A program made the translations under genes and the position numbers. From assembly GCA_034665305.1 (NCBI GenBank), contig JAXDFZ010000019.1:1-64000 (forward strand): a stretch of DNA of 64,000 bases, written 5' to 3'. The DNA is from DASXRU01 sp034665305 (lineage in GTDB: Bacteria > Acidobacteriota > Blastocatellia > Pyrinomonadales > Pyrinomonadaceae). Below the pieces are notes generated by a model. The model did no database searches. It had not been told where the DNA came from and saw only the letters and a list, made by a program, of their open reading frames with translations. Positions 18,571-28,094 of the stretch are shown piece after piece. How positions within the stretch are numbered: the stretch's first letter is position 1; each line of letters begins with the position of its first letter.

Positions 18571-19384
18571 AGAGCTCCGCGAAGTCGACATAGACTTGAT
18601 TCAACCGAGTCCGCAGCAGCCTCGCACGCGCTTCAGCGATGAGCGACTCGAGGAGCTGGCCCAGTCGATTCAGAATAATGGCGTCATACAGCCGGTGTTG
18701 CTCCGCTCTCGATCTACCGGATTTGAACTGATTGCTGGCGAGCGCAGATGGCTCGCGGCCAGAAAAGCGGGACTCCGCAAAATCCCGGCCATCGTCCGAG
18801 AAATCCCCGATGATCGCGTTCTTGAGTTGGCACTCGTTGAAAATATCCAGCGGCAGGAACTAAATCCGATTGAGGAAGCCAACGCCTACCTGCGCCTACA
18901 GCAAGCTCTCGGAATAACTCAGGAGGATCTAGCACAAAGGCTGGGAAAGGACAGATCGTCCGTCACAAACTGTCTGCGCCTTTTGCGCCTTCCGCCAGAT
19001 CTGCAGCTGCTGGTGGAGGAAGAAAAAGTCTCGATGGGTCATGCTAGATGCCTGCTCGGCTTGGAGAGTCCTGATGCACAAAGAAGCTGGGCGCGAAAAG
19101 TCATCGAGCGGAAGATGTCGGTTCGGGAGTTGGAAAGAGCTTTGCAGCAAGCCCGAAATCTCGAATCAGGAGCAAAGAAAGCTGCCTCAACTCGAAGGGT
19201 CGATCCGAACCTGAAGGCAGCGGAGGACCGCCTGCGCCGCCGGTTCGGAACACAGGTCAAGATCCTGGCCGGCCCAAAAGGTGGTGGGAAAATCGAGTTG
19301 AGCTACTACGATGAAAAGGACCTCGACAGGGTCTACGAAATTCTCATGGGCAAGTCCGCGACGGCCGAAGGCGTTAGCGCGTAG
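18500..19384 (+). CDS. parB: Chromosome partitioning protein ParB (Spo0J)
   Basis: 294 residues. The N-terminal RKPLGRGLNALMPSA motif is the conserved ParA-stimulating peptide, so the ATG at 18500 is correct even though it overlaps parA by 71 bp. The CTPase/ParB domain follows (residues ~25-115, with GERRWLAARKAGL and ENIQRQELNPIEEANAY), then helix-turn-helix (TQEDLAQRLGKDRSSVTNCL), then the C-terminal dimer domain. Binds parS at 17643. Confidence 0.96.
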   Translation: MTRKPLGRGLNALMPSATEQSSDEELREVDIDLIQPSPQQPRTRFSDERLEELAQSIQNNGVIQPVLLRSRSTGFELIAGERRWLAARKAGLRKIPAIVREIPDDRVLELALVENIQRQELNPIEEANAYLRLQQALGITQEDLAQRLGKDRSSVTNCLRLLRLPPDLQLLVEEEKVSMGHARCLLGLESPDAQRSWARKVIERKMSVRELERALQQARNLESGAKKAASTRRVDPNLKAAEDRLRRRFGTQVKILAGPKGGGKIELSYYDEKDLDRVYEILMGKSATAEGVSA

Positions 19385-19546
19385 TACGTTGTACTACGGA
19401 TTGCGAGCGCTCTTTACCCAGCCAATTGTAGAAAGTACAAGGCGTATTCACCAAGTCGACGGACGTTTGCTGGCTGGCGGTTTCTGCTGCTGTCACCACG
19501 GGAATGAACCCTCGGGAGCGGCGTTGTTTGCTTAATGAAGGCGGCG

Positions 19547-19575
19547 TTGACGTTATATGAGGTGCGTGTTAGACT
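19547..19575 (+). promoter_or_regulatory. Predicted sigma-70 promoter of the ATP synthase cluster
   Basis: TTGACG (19547-19552), a 17-base spacer and TAGACT (19570-19575), about 75 bases before the first atp gene. The 264-bp gap after parB also holds a small palindrome GTAGTAC-GTT-GTACTAC at 19381-19397 without a T run; I see nothing else in it. Confidence 0.45.
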
Positions 19576-19648
19576 CGCGAACTTTTGAAGAAGAGGGGTT
19601 GCAATCCGCGGGGAGGCCTCTGCCCAACGGTCGGCGAAGTTAGCGATT

Positions 19649-20104
19649 ATGTTTGCACTGGCATTAGAAGGCGGCATTCAACTGATCCCTGATGGGACGC
19701 TCATAGTCCATGTCATAGCGATCGTGGTGATGGTCGGCATTCTGAACGCAACGCTTTTCAAACCTATCAACAAAGTTTTGGAGGCGCGGGAACGGCGCGG
19801 CAAGGGTCGCTTGGGGGAAGCGGGCGACATCCTGACTCGCGTGGAGAGCCAGTTAGCCGCCTACGAGTCCGGCCTCCGGGCGGCACGAAGCGAAGCCTAT
19901 CAGTTATTAGAGGCGGAGCATGCGGCGGCGCGGGCAAAGCGCGAAGGTAAATTGGCTGAGGTGCGTAATGAGCTGACTGAGGCGACCAGCAAACAGAAGC
20001 AGGAATTGGCCCGCCAGTTCGAGGAAGCGAGAAAATCGCTCCAGACCAACGCGCAGGAACTTGCGCATGAAGTAGGCACAAGAATTTTAGGACGAACAAT
20101 CTAG
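19649..20104 (+). CDS. atpF: F-type ATP synthase b-type subunit (b')
   Basis: 151 residues. One membrane helix at ~12-38 (TLIVHVIAIVVMVGILNATL) is followed by a long charged amphipathic helix up to the end, the layout of a peripheral-stalk b subunit. LFKPINKVLEARERR after the helix is typical. It is the first of two tandem b-type genes, so the stalk is probably a b/b' heterodimer, as in photosynthetic and several other bacteria. atpB and atpE, which normally precede it, are not here. Confidence 0.88.
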   Translation: MFALALEGGIQLIPDGTLIVHVIAIVVMVGILNATLFKPINKVLEARERRGKGRLGEAGDILTRVESQLAAYESGLRAARSEAYQLLEAEHAAARAKREGKLAEVRNELTEATSKQKQELARQFEEARKSLQTNAQELAHEVGTRILGRTI

Positions 20105-20139
20105 AAGCCTTCAAAAGAAGATTTTTACGGTCGAGCAAA

Positions 20140-20688
20140 ATGGATAACAGTTTGGTGGTCCTTATATTCCAAGAGCCGGATCGCTGGTGGTTTCCGTGGT
20201 GGATGAATTACCCGGGCCTCGAGTTGTGGAAGTTTCTAAATCTGATTCTGTTCCTCGGGTTGATTATTTATATCCTGCGCCGCCCGCTAAGTGCCGCATT
20301 TAAGGGTCGACGCGAAAGCATCCGGCGCGATCTGGTGCGAGCCCAGGAAGAACGTGATGCGGCAGGGCAGAAGCTGGCTGAGGTTGAGTCTCGGCTGGAA
20401 GGTCTTAACGGCGAAGTCGGCGCCATTAAAGAACGGGCTGCAAAAGAGGCCGCGGAAGAGCGTGAGCGAATGGCGCTGGCCACCGAAGCTGATGTACGCA
20501 AGTTGATGGACCAGGCGCGACGTGAAATTGAAAGTGCCGGTAAGGCTGCACGTCAGGACCTTCGCCGGTACGCCGCGGAAGAGACAATCATGACGGCACA
20601 GGAAATTCTGCGTAAGGAAATGCGGCCTGAGGATGACGAGCGCTTAATTCGAATGACCGTCACTGAACTGGGAGGCGCGTCGCAGTGA
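20140..20688 (+). CDS. atpF: F-type ATP synthase b subunit
   Basis: 182 residues. The N-terminus has FPWWMNYPGLELWKFLNL and a membrane helix (~25-45, ILFLGLIIYILRRPL), then a long charged coiled helix (~50-165). It forms the peripheral stalk linking the a subunit to F1. Its stop overlaps the atpH start by four bases, so translation is probably coupled. It differs clearly from the preceding b' gene. Confidence 0.9.
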   Translation: MDNSLVVLIFQEPDRWWFPWWMNYPGLELWKFLNLILFLGLIIYILRRPLSAAFKGRRESIRRDLVRAQEERDAAGQKLAEVESRLEGLNGEVGAIKERAAKEAAEERERMALATEADVRKLMDQARREIESAGKAARQDLRRYAAEETIMTAQEILRKEMRPEDDERLIRMTVTELGGASQ

Positions 20689-21227
20689 GTGTTCGTACCA
20701 TAGCCAGGCGATACGCTTCAGCGCTTGCAGATGTCGTAATCCAACGTGGCGAAGCGCATGAGGTTCAGGAAGAACTCCGCACGTGGGAGCGGATGTTCGA
20801 AAGCAGCAACGATCTGTATCAGTTGATTGATAGTCCCGTGGTTCCGCTCGATCAAAAACGCAAGGTCGTGCAGTCATTAATTTCTCGGCTGCGGCCACGT
20901 CCGACTACCGCAAATTTTCTTTTGGTCCTGCTACAGAATCAGCGCCTGGGGCAGTTAGCCGAAATCAACAAGAGTTTTGCTCAAATCCTCGACACTCGAT
21001 CGGGCGTCATTGCCGCTACGATCACGACTGCGAAGCCGATGGCCCAGGGACCGCAGGACACGCTGCGAGCAAGTCTTACCAAACTCACCGGCAAACAGGT
21101 CCGTCTATCTTTCGAAACCGATGGCGACTTGATTGGCGGGTTGGTTGCGAGGATTGGTTCTACAGTTTATGACGGCTCAGTAAGAAATCAATTGCAACAG
21201 GCGAAAGAGAGGCTCATAGGAACGTAG
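20685..21227 (+). CDS. atpH: ATP synthase delta subunit
   Basis: 180 residues, normal length. The GTG start overlaps the upstream stop codon by four bases. RTIARRYASALADV at the N-terminus and GGLVARIGSTVYDGSVRNQLQQAKERL near the end are the family hallmarks (OSCP). It caps F1 and joins it to the b stalk. Confidence 0.94.
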   Translation: MSVRTIARRYASALADVVIQRGEAHEVQEELRTWERMFESSNDLYQLIDSPVVPLDQKRKVVQSLISRLRPRPTTANFLLVLLQNQRLGQLAEINKSFAQILDTRSGVIAATITTAKPMAQGPQDTLRASLTKLTGKQVRLSFETDGDLIGGLVARIGSTVYDGSVRNQLQQAKERLIGT

Positions 21228-21245
21228 GTTTCCGAGCACACTTTT

Positions 21246-22781
21246 ATGGAATCAATAAAAGCCAGCGAAATCAGCGAGATTATTCGCCAACAGATTGAGA
21301 ACTTCGAGACGGGCGTGACCGTCATGGAAGTCGGCACCGTGATCAAAGTCGGTGACGGTATTGCGGAGATTCACGGCTTGGAAAAAGTGATGGCCGGCGA
21401 ACTTTTGGAGTTTCCCCATGAAGTGCGCGGCCTGGCTCTGAACCTGGAAGAGGACAAAGTCGGCGCGGTGCTATTCGGCGAATTCCAGGCGATCAAGGAA
21501 GGCGATCTGGTTAAAAGGACGGGACGCATAATGGAAGTCCCGGTGGGGGATGCGCTAATCGGCCGCGTCGTCGATGCACTGGGAAACCCGATCGATAACC
21601 GCGGTCCGATCATGACCGACACGCATTCGCCGATTGAACGGATCGCGCCGGGCGTGGTTGATCGCCAGCCGGTAAAAGAGCCGCTGCAGACCGGGTTGAA
21701 GGCCATCGATTCCATGGTGCCGATCGGCCGCGGTCAACGCGAGCTCATCATCGGTGATCGCCAGACCGGAAAAACAGCCGTCGCCGTCGACACCATCATT
21801 AATCAAAAAGGCAAAGACGTCATATGTATTTACGTCGCAATCGGGCAGAAGGCCTCGACCGTGGCCCAAGTAGTCAAGATTCTAGAAGAGTCCGGCGCGA
21901 TGGAGTATACGATTGTAGTTAAGGCGACGGCATCAGATCCGGCCGCGATGCAATTTCTCGCGCCGTATTCAGGCGCGGCGATGGGTGAATATTTTCGTGA
22001 CAACGGGCGCCATGCTTTGACGATCTACGACGATCTGTCGAAGCAGGCTGCGGCCTACCGCGAGATTTCACTTTTGCTTCGTCGTCCGCCGGGCCGTGAA
22101 GCTTATCCCGGTGACGTTTTCTATCTGCACTCCCGCTTGTTGGAACGCGCGGCAAAGATGTCCGACTTGAAAGGCGGAGGTTCGCTGACCAGTCTTCCGG
22201 TGATCGAAACGCAAGCCGGTGACATCTCGGCGTATATTCCGACGAACGTGATTTCGATTACTGACGGCCAGATCTTTTTGGAAGCCGATCTTTTCAACAG
22301 CGGCATCCGTCCGGCCATCAACGTCGGTAACAGCGTTTCGCGAGTTGGCGGGGCCGCGCAGATCAAGGCCATGAAACAGGTGGCAGGAAGTTTACGCCTT
22401 GACCTCGCTCAGTTTCGCGAGCTGCAGGCGTTCGCACAGTTCGGATCGGATCTCGACAAAGCCACGCAGTCGCAGTTAGCGCGCGGCCAGCGCCTGATGG
22501 AAATTCTGAAACAGCCGCAGTATCAGCCGGTAGACGTCGAGAAACAGGTGCTGATCATCTGGGCGGCCATCAATGGTCATACAGACGATGTGCCGGTTGA
22601 AAACGTACGCCGATTTGAAACTGATCTGGTGCGCTTCATTGAAAACTCGCACCCCGGACTGCTGCAGGCGATACGCGAGAAGAAAGCCGTGACGGACGAA
22701 ATCAAGGCTGATTTACAACAAGCGCTGGGCGACTTCAAACAGCGCTGGGCTGAAGAGGCCGCAGCAGCCGCGACTGCTTAA
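21246..22781 (+). CDS. atpA: ATP synthase alpha subunit
   Basis: 511 residues, full length. Non-catalytic nucleotide-binding subunit of F1. The P-loop GDRQTGKTAVAVDTI is near residue 170, and PAINVGNSVSRVGGAAQ near 355 is the alpha signature. Followed by a palindromic repeat before atpG. Confidence 0.98.
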   Translation: MESIKASEISEIIRQQIENFETGVTVMEVGTVIKVGDGIAEIHGLEKVMAGELLEFPHEVRGLALNLEEDKVGAVLFGEFQAIKEGDLVKRTGRIMEVPVGDALIGRVVDALGNPIDNRGPIMTDTHSPIERIAPGVVDRQPVKEPLQTGLKAIDSMVPIGRGQRELIIGDRQTGKTAVAVDTIINQKGKDVICIYVAIGQKASTVAQVVKILEESGAMEYTIVVKATASDPAAMQFLAPYSGAAMGEYFRDNGRHALTIYDDLSKQAAAYREISLLLRRPPGREAYPGDVFYLHSRLLERAAKMSDLKGGGSLTSLPVIETQAGDISAYIPTNVISITDGQIFLEADLFNSGIRPAINVGNSVSRVGGAAQIKAMKQVAGSLRLDLAQFRELQAFAQFGSDLDKATQSQLARGQRLMEILKQPQYQPVDVEKQVLIIWAAINGHTDDVPVENVRRFETDLVRFIENSHPGLLQAIREKKAVTDEIKADLQQALGDFKQRWAEEAAAAATA

Positions 22782-22783
22782 AA

Positions 22784-22846
22784 GTAGGACAGGCATTCCT
22801 GCCTGTCCCGCTGCAGCTAAAGAGACAGACAGGAAGTCTGTCCTAC
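22784..22846. repeat. Double-hairpin repeat (family H) between atpA and atpG
   Basis: Two hairpins in an inverted arrangement. The left half contains GGACAGGCATTCCTGCC with matching flanks, the right half GACAGACAGGAAGTCTGTC. The outer ends GTAGGACAG and CTGTCCTAC also pair. A near-identical copy lies at 33443-33505 and a left half alone at 52556-52580. The location inside an operon suggests a REP-like element that could tune transcript stability. Confidence 0.85.
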
Positions 22847-22852
22847 GAAAAT

Positions 22853-23737
<885 letters not shown>

Positions 23738-23765
23738 TCAAGCACAGAGCGCGCCAATAGTTCTC

Positions 23766-23798
23766 GAAGGGAAGCAACTTGCTTCCCTTTATTTTTTT
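23766..23798 (+). terminator. Rho-independent terminator after atpG
   Basis: A perfect nine-base stem AAGGGAAGC / GCTTCCCTT with a five-base loop, then a run of seven T after a single A. This ends the ATP synthase transcript and confirms that atpD and atpC are not downstream in the same unit. Confidence 0.92.
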
Positions 23799-23840
23799 GG
23801 TGTCAGGCAAAGTTGCGGGTTAGAGTTTGGTTGGCGAACT

Positions 23841-24329
23841 ATGACTGTGCACGACCTCTCAGATTCGAACAACCCCGTGTCGCCCTCCTTGCGAGATCGC
23901 GTTTGGCGGTACGGACCGCTCGTGGTCTGGATGCTAATTATCTTCGCCGGCTCCACCGACGTTCTTTCCGCTTCCCACAGCGGCATGATCCTGCGACCGA
24001 TAGTCCTGCGGTTATTTCCGAATATTAGCGAAGCCGGATTGGCTACGATCCATTTTTTGGTGCGCAAGCTCAGTCACTTTTCTGAATATGCGATCCTCGC
24101 GTTGCTTGCGGCCCGGGCGTTCTACGCTTCAACTCATGCCGGGCTAAGGCAAAAGTGGTTCACAGCAGCGCTGGTGCTTGTGAGCATCTACGCATTTAGC
24201 GACGAGTTTCATCAGAGCTTCGAGGCGTCGCGCACGGCATCGATTTACGATAGCTTCATCGACATCGCTGGTGGCGTGACAGCGCTGCTGTTCCTGGCTG
24301 CCTGGCGCCGCCGTCACACGGAGGCATAA
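23841..24329 (+). CDS. VanZ-like membrane protein
   Basis: 162 residues from the ATG at 23841. The frame is open farther upstream, but that part overlaps atpG and its terminator. Four membrane segments are visible (about residues 30-48, 68-88, 95-115, 135-155). The pattern KLSHFSEYAILALLAARAF and SDEFHQSF-x-RTASIYD is typical of VanZ-like proteins. VanZ confers teicoplanin tolerance in enterococci; the role of most homologues is unknown. Confidence 0.85.
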   Translation: MTVHDLSDSNNPVSPSLRDRVWRYGPLVVWMLIIFAGSTDVLSASHSGMILRPIVLRLFPNISEAGLATIHFLVRKLSHFSEYAILALLAARAFYASTHAGLRQKWFTAALVLVSIYAFSDEFHQSFEASRTASIYDSFIDIAGGVTALLFLAAWRRRHTEA

Positions 24330-24494
24330 GCATTTTCAAAGCCATCTTGGTTATTGCTTCCCTCAAACGGCGCTTTGTGCAATAGTTTTTTACATCAAGT
24401 TTGGGCGAGCATCGCCGAACCCCGGGTCATAATGTATCGTATAAACTTCGTGGAATAGCCTGGCAAACAGCCGCGCAAAAGGAGAGTTAACGAA

Positions 24495-25568
24495 ATGGGA
24501 ATCTTTGATGCCATCCGCTCGCAATTTATCGAAGTCATTGAATGGCTGGACGACAGCGGTAACACGATGCTCTACCGGTTTCCGGTCCAGGGGCAGGAGA
24601 TTAAGAATGGCGCGCAACTGACGGTGCGCGAATCGCAGGCCGCGGTGTTTGTCTTTCAGGGGCAGATCGCGGATGTCTTTGGGCCCGGCCTCTACACGGT
24701 GGACGGCGGAAACACTCCTATCCTTACGAAGCTGGGCGCGTGGAAGTACGGTTTCACTTCGCCGTTCAAAGCGGAAGTCTATTTTGTCAGCACGAAGCAA
24801 TTTACCGATCTGAAGTGGGGCACCCCGAATCCGGTGATGATGCGCGACGCGGATTTCGGCATGGTGCGATTGCGTGCTTTCGGAATCTATTCGATGCGCG
24901 TGCAGGATCCGAGTGCTTTCATTCGGCAAGTGGCCGGTACAAATGCGCGGTTCGTTACCGAAGATATCGAAGGCCAGCTGAAGCGGACCCTCGTTAGCGG
25001 TTTTTCCGATGCGCTCGGCGAGTCAAAAATTGCCGCCCTCGATCTAGCTTCGAACTATGACGAGTTAAGCCTGCTGGCGCGCACAAAGTTGAATGAAGAG
25101 TTCAAATCGTTCGGCCTGGAAATGACCAAGTTTGTAGTCGAGAACATTTCGTTGCCGCAGGAAGTCGAAGCGGCAATGGATAAGCGTACCTCGATGGGCG
25201 TGATCGGCGACGTGGGCAAGTATGCGCAGTTTCAGGCGGCCGACGCGATGCGTGACGCGGCGCAGAATCCTTCCGGCGGGGCAAGTACCGGCGCGGGACT
25301 GGGCGCCGGCTTTGCGATTGGCAACGCGATGGCGGGCGCGATGACTGATGCGATGAAGGGCGGCCGCACGTCTGAGACCGCGGCGGCGCCGGCAACGCCA
25401 GCGCCCACGGCCAGCAAATGTGTAAAGTGTGGCGCGCAGTTGCATGCCGGGGCGAAATTCTGCAGCGAATGCGGATCGAAGCAGGAGCCAGGCAAGTGTT
25501 CGAAGTGCCAGGCTGACCTCGCTGCCGGCGCCAAGTTCTGCAATGAATGCGGCACAAAAGTCGAATAA
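24495..25568 (+). CDS. SPFH-domain (YdjI-like) protein with two C-terminal zinc ribbons
   Basis: 357 residues with AAGGAG upstream. Residues ~1-240 match the SPFH/virion-core-like family (FDAIRSQFIEVIEWLDDS, then VFQGQIADVFGPGLYTV). A Gly/Ala-rich linker (~250-300) leads to two zinc ribbons: CVKCGAQL...CSECGS and CSKCQADL...CNECGT, each with two CxxC pairs. Related proteins (for example Bacillus YdjI) act with membrane-stress machinery. The partner genes known there (PspA, YdjG/YdjH) are not adjacent here. Confidence 0.85.
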   Translation: MGIFDAIRSQFIEVIEWLDDSGNTMLYRFPVQGQEIKNGAQLTVRESQAAVFVFQGQIADVFGPGLYTVDGGNTPILTKLGAWKYGFTSPFKAEVYFVSTKQFTDLKWGTPNPVMMRDADFGMVRLRAFGIYSMRVQDPSAFIRQVAGTNARFVTEDIEGQLKRTLVSGFSDALGESKIAALDLASNYDELSLLARTKLNEEFKSFGLEMTKFVVENISLPQEVEAAMDKRTSMGVIGDVGKYAQFQAADAMRDAAQNPSGGASTGAGLGAGFAIGNAMAGAMTDAMKGGRTSETAAAPATPAPTASKCVKCGAQLHAGAKFCSECGSKQEPGKCSKCQADLAAGAKFCNECGTKVE

Positions 25569-25621
25569 ACCTGAAAGGCTTTAGGCCTCAAAGCGATTAC
25601 AGCAGAAGCCCACATTTTTGC

Positions 25622-25650
25622 TTGATTTCTGTTCCGAGTGGGTTTATAAG
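25622..25650 (+). promoter_or_regulatory. Predicted promoter of the candidate small RNA
   Basis: TTGATT (25622-25627), a 17-base spacer and TATAAG (25645-25650), close to the sigma-70 consensus and with no start codon and ribosome site in sensible range downstream. Confidence 0.5.
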
Positions 25651-25656
25651 ATGGCG

Positions 25657-25778
25657 CAATTGGGCGGATGCTGAATGTATTCGTCTAGCGTTCGGATGGG
25701 GTGAGGACATTCGAACGTGTATCGTCTGCAGTAAAGGGCGTTCCCGGAACCGATACCCGGGGACGCCCTTTTGGTTTT
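25657..25778 (+). ncRNA. Candidate structured small RNA with intrinsic terminator
   Basis: The transcript would be about 120 nt. A first hairpin pairs CGTTCGGATG (25689-25698) with CATTCGAACG (25708-25717), with one G-U pair and loop GGGTGAGGA. The terminator pairs AAAGGGCGTTCCCGG (25733-25747) with CCGGGGACGCCCTTT (25757-25771), one G-U pair, and is followed by TTGGTTTT. It matches no RNA family I recognise (not 6S, SRP or tmRNA). Alternatively the hairpin simply ends the SPFH transcript. Confidence 0.4.
25733..25778 (+). terminator. Intrinsic terminator downstream of the SPFH gene / small RNA
   Basis: A 15-bp stem with one wobble pair and nine-base loop, then a T-rich tail interrupted by GG. 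It lies 165 bp beyond the SPFH stop, which is far for that gene. Confidence 0.75.
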
Positions 25779-25974
25779 CAAATAATGACACTACAATGAC
25801 TCAATAACTTTCGGCTCGCCCCGACTCTTCAGGTTGTCCGGCCAGATATGACTGAGGAAGAGTTTGTAACTCCTTTGACGCGGCCGGCGGAGAAGAAGTC
25901 TTAATCGAAGGACAGTATGCTGGCCTCAACTCATCGAAACATCTCTGGACGATCTACCGGGGGAACCAAGGCAT

Positions 25975-27240
25975 ATGCTAAGCAGTTTTAATAGCGCTCG
26001 CCGCGTGGTGATTACCGGCATGGGATGCGTCACGCCGATCGGGATCGGCAGGGAAACTTTCTGGAATGCGTTACAGAAAGGCGAGAGTGGTGTCCGTCGC
26101 ATCGAGGGATTCGACGTTTCGAAATCACCAGTTCAGATTGCTGCACAGGTTCCTGATTTTGATTGGCAAGCACAACTGAACCCTAAGGACCGCAAGCACG
26201 TGCCACGGACAGTTCCCCTGGCACTCGCCGCGGCGCGTGAAGCAATCGAAGATGCCCGGCTCGCTCCCGATGATCTAACGCTGGAAGAGCGCCGCCGTGT
26301 TGGCGTCGTCCTGGGAACCGGTGGTGGCGGTTTAGCTTTTACAGAGCAACAATACGAATACTGGTACGTTGGTCCTATTAATAAGGCCAGCGTTTACACG
26401 ATTCCTTCTTCCACTCACGGAGGACTGTCGAGTGAATTGTCGATGGCCTTCGGCCTGCGCGGACTTTCACACATTATCTCCACAGGCTGTACTAGTTCGA
26501 CGGATGCCATCGCTTACGCGTCCCAACACATCGCGCTCGGCCGCCAGGACCTGATGATCACCGGCGGTGTCGACGCTCCGGTCGCGCCCGGCATCCTGGC
26601 GGGATTCAACCTGATGACGGTGCTGACGAATGAATGGAACGCGGAGCCGGCCCGCGCTTCGCGACCGTTCTCGCGCAATCGTTCCGGGATCGTGCTGGGC
26701 GAAGGCGCTTGGATTTACGTTTTGGAAGAGATGGAACACGCGCAGCAACGCGGCGCAAAGATCTATGCCGAGATCAAAGGTTACGGGGCCACCTGTGACG
26801 CCTATCACCGCGTCCGTTTGGAAGAGGGCGGCGACGAGCCGGCGCGGGCAATGACCCTGGCGATGCAGGACGCGGGGGTCGAGCCGAAAGATATTGACTA
26901 TATAAACTTACACGGTACTTCCACGCTCTTGAACGATCGCATCGAGACCAGTGCTCTGAAACTGGCGATGAATTGCAGCGCCGCCCGCATTCCAATGTCG
27001 GCGACTAAATCTCAAATTGGTCATCCCCAGGGCGCCAGCGGCGCGGCCGGTCTGGCTGCAACGTTGTGTGCGATGCATACGAACATGATCCCGCCCACGA
27101 TCAACCTTGATGAGCCCGATCCCGCTTGCGACCTTGATTATGTTCCGAACGTTGCCCGGCAAGCAGATGTGCGCGTCGCACTTTGCAATTGCATCGGCTT
27201 CGGATCGAAGAACAGTGCGCTGGTGGTTGAAAGGATCTAG
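25975..27240 (+). CDS. Beta-ketoacyl-ACP synthase, FabF-like
   Basis: 421 residues. Condensing enzyme of the KAS I/II class: catalytic Cys172 in ISTGCTSSTDAIA, His313 in NLHGTSTLLND, Lys345 and His350 in SATKSQIGHPQGASG. The substrate would be an acyl-ACP and malonyl-ACP. It is not in a fab operon: no acpP or fabG adjoins. It is followed by a methyltransferase and a FAD oxidoreductase, so a role in a special lipid or aromatic polyketide is more likely than bulk fatty-acid synthesis. That role is inference. Confidence 0.9.
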   Translation: MLSSFNSARRVVITGMGCVTPIGIGRETFWNALQKGESGVRRIEGFDVSKSPVQIAAQVPDFDWQAQLNPKDRKHVPRTVPLALAAAREAIEDARLAPDDLTLEERRRVGVVLGTGGGGLAFTEQQYEYWYVGPINKASVYTIPSSTHGGLSSELSMAFGLRGLSHIISTGCTSSTDAIAYASQHIALGRQDLMITGGVDAPVAPGILAGFNLMTVLTNEWNAEPARASRPFSRNRSGIVLGEGAWIYVLEEMEHAQQRGAKIYAEIKGYGATCDAYHRVRLEEGGDEPARAMTLAMQDAGVEPKDIDYINLHGTSTLLNDRIETSALKLAMNCSAARIPMSATKSQIGHPQGASGAAGLAATLCAMHTNMIPPTINLDEPDPACDLDYVPNVARQADVRVALCNCIGFGSKNSALVVERI

Positions 27241-27243
27241 TTT

Positions 27244-27343
27244 CGGGTTTCGAGTTTCGAGTTCAGACCTAGAATTTAGAATCGACTTCATCTGAGCGGT
27301 GGTTTTTTAAACTCGAAACTCGAAACTCGAAACTCGAAACCCG
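27244..27343. repeat. Heptamer tandem repeat with 20-bp inverted arms
   Basis: The right side repeats ACTCGAA about four times (27311-27339). The left arm CGGGTTTCGAGTTTCGAGTT (27244-27263) is the exact complement of 27324-27343. The stretch therefore can fold into a 20-bp stem and fills almost the whole gap between the ketosynthase and methyltransferase genes. Confidence 0.85.
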
Positions 27344-27348
27344 TTTCC

Positions 27349-28071
27349 ATGTTCGAAAAATTCCGACACCGCAGTTATGAACTCGAGCACCTCGACAAGG
27401 GAGACTACACGCCTGAGGAATACGAAGGCTGCATAGTCGAATTGCAACGGGTGAACCAATGGCTAGGGGATGCGGACGCTTTACGGAAGTCCCTTTTAGA
27501 AAATGTCGCGCAACTCGATCTCAGACATTTTAAAGTTCTGGATGTGGGCGCAGGATCGGGCGAGCTGTTGCGGGTAGCTGCAAAGTGGGCGCGTGAAAGT
27601 TCTCGCCGCGCGGTTCTGGTCGGGCTCGAGTTGAATGCGCGATCGGCGAAGGCGATCCTCGAAGAGTCAGCTGAGTTTCCTGAAATCAGCTCGGTTCGGG
27701 GCGATGCGTTTCGCTTGCCGTTCGCCGATGGGGAGTTTGATTACGTGCTCTGTTCGTTATTCACCCATCACTTCAAAGACGAACCGGTGGTGGAACTTCT
27801 ACGCGAGATGGACCGCGTGGCGCGGCGCGGAATCTTCGTGATTGATTTGCATCGACATCCAATTGCCTATTACTTCTACACGACGGTGGGACGTTTGTTT
27901 CTGCACAACCGGCTGATACGCGAGGACGGAGCGCTTTCAATCCTGCGCAGTTTCAGGCCGGAAGAGCTGAAGGAACTGGGACAACGCGCCGGATTGGCGA
28001 ATGTGCGCGTTGAGGAACACGCAAACTATCGATTGGTGATGTCAGCCCAACCATCCGTTGGCATTGTTTAG
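27349..28071 (+). CDS. SAM-dependent class I methyltransferase
   Basis: 240 residues. Rossmann methyltransferase with motif I VLDVGAGSGELLRVA near residue 65, the acidic loop after LVGLELNARS, and motif IV FDYVLCSLFTHHF. This type of methyltransferase followed by a FAD-dependent oxidoreductase is common near bacterial ketosynthases and type III polyketide synthases. The substrate is unknown. The 3' end is 23 bp before the next gene, so the two are likely co-transcribed. Confidence 0.88.
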   Translation: MFEKFRHRSYELEHLDKGDYTPEEYEGCIVELQRVNQWLGDADALRKSLLENVAQLDLRHFKVLDVGAGSGELLRVAAKWARESSRRAVLVGLELNARSAKAILEESAEFPEISSVRGDAFRLPFADGEFDYVLCSLFTHHFKDEPVVELLREMDRVARRGIFVIDLHRHPIAYYFYTTVGRLFLHNRLIREDGALSILRSFRPEELKELGQRAGLANVRVEEHANYRLVMSAQPSVGIV

Positions 28072-28094
28072 GACTCTAAACCGCAAGGGGGCTT

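Larger units (their letters stand above)
25569..25974. other. Gene-free interval holding a candidate small RNA
   Basis: About 400 bp between the SPFH gene and the ketosynthase gene. It holds a promoter-like sequence, a hairpin and a terminator without a convincing reading frame (see the ncRNA entry), then ~175 bp of leader before the ketosynthase start with AAGG upstream. A 17-codon frame near 25848 is too short to call. Confidence 0.5.

Noticed and set aside
19381..19397. Terminator after parB
   Set aside because: Seven-base palindrome overlapping the stop codon but without a T run.
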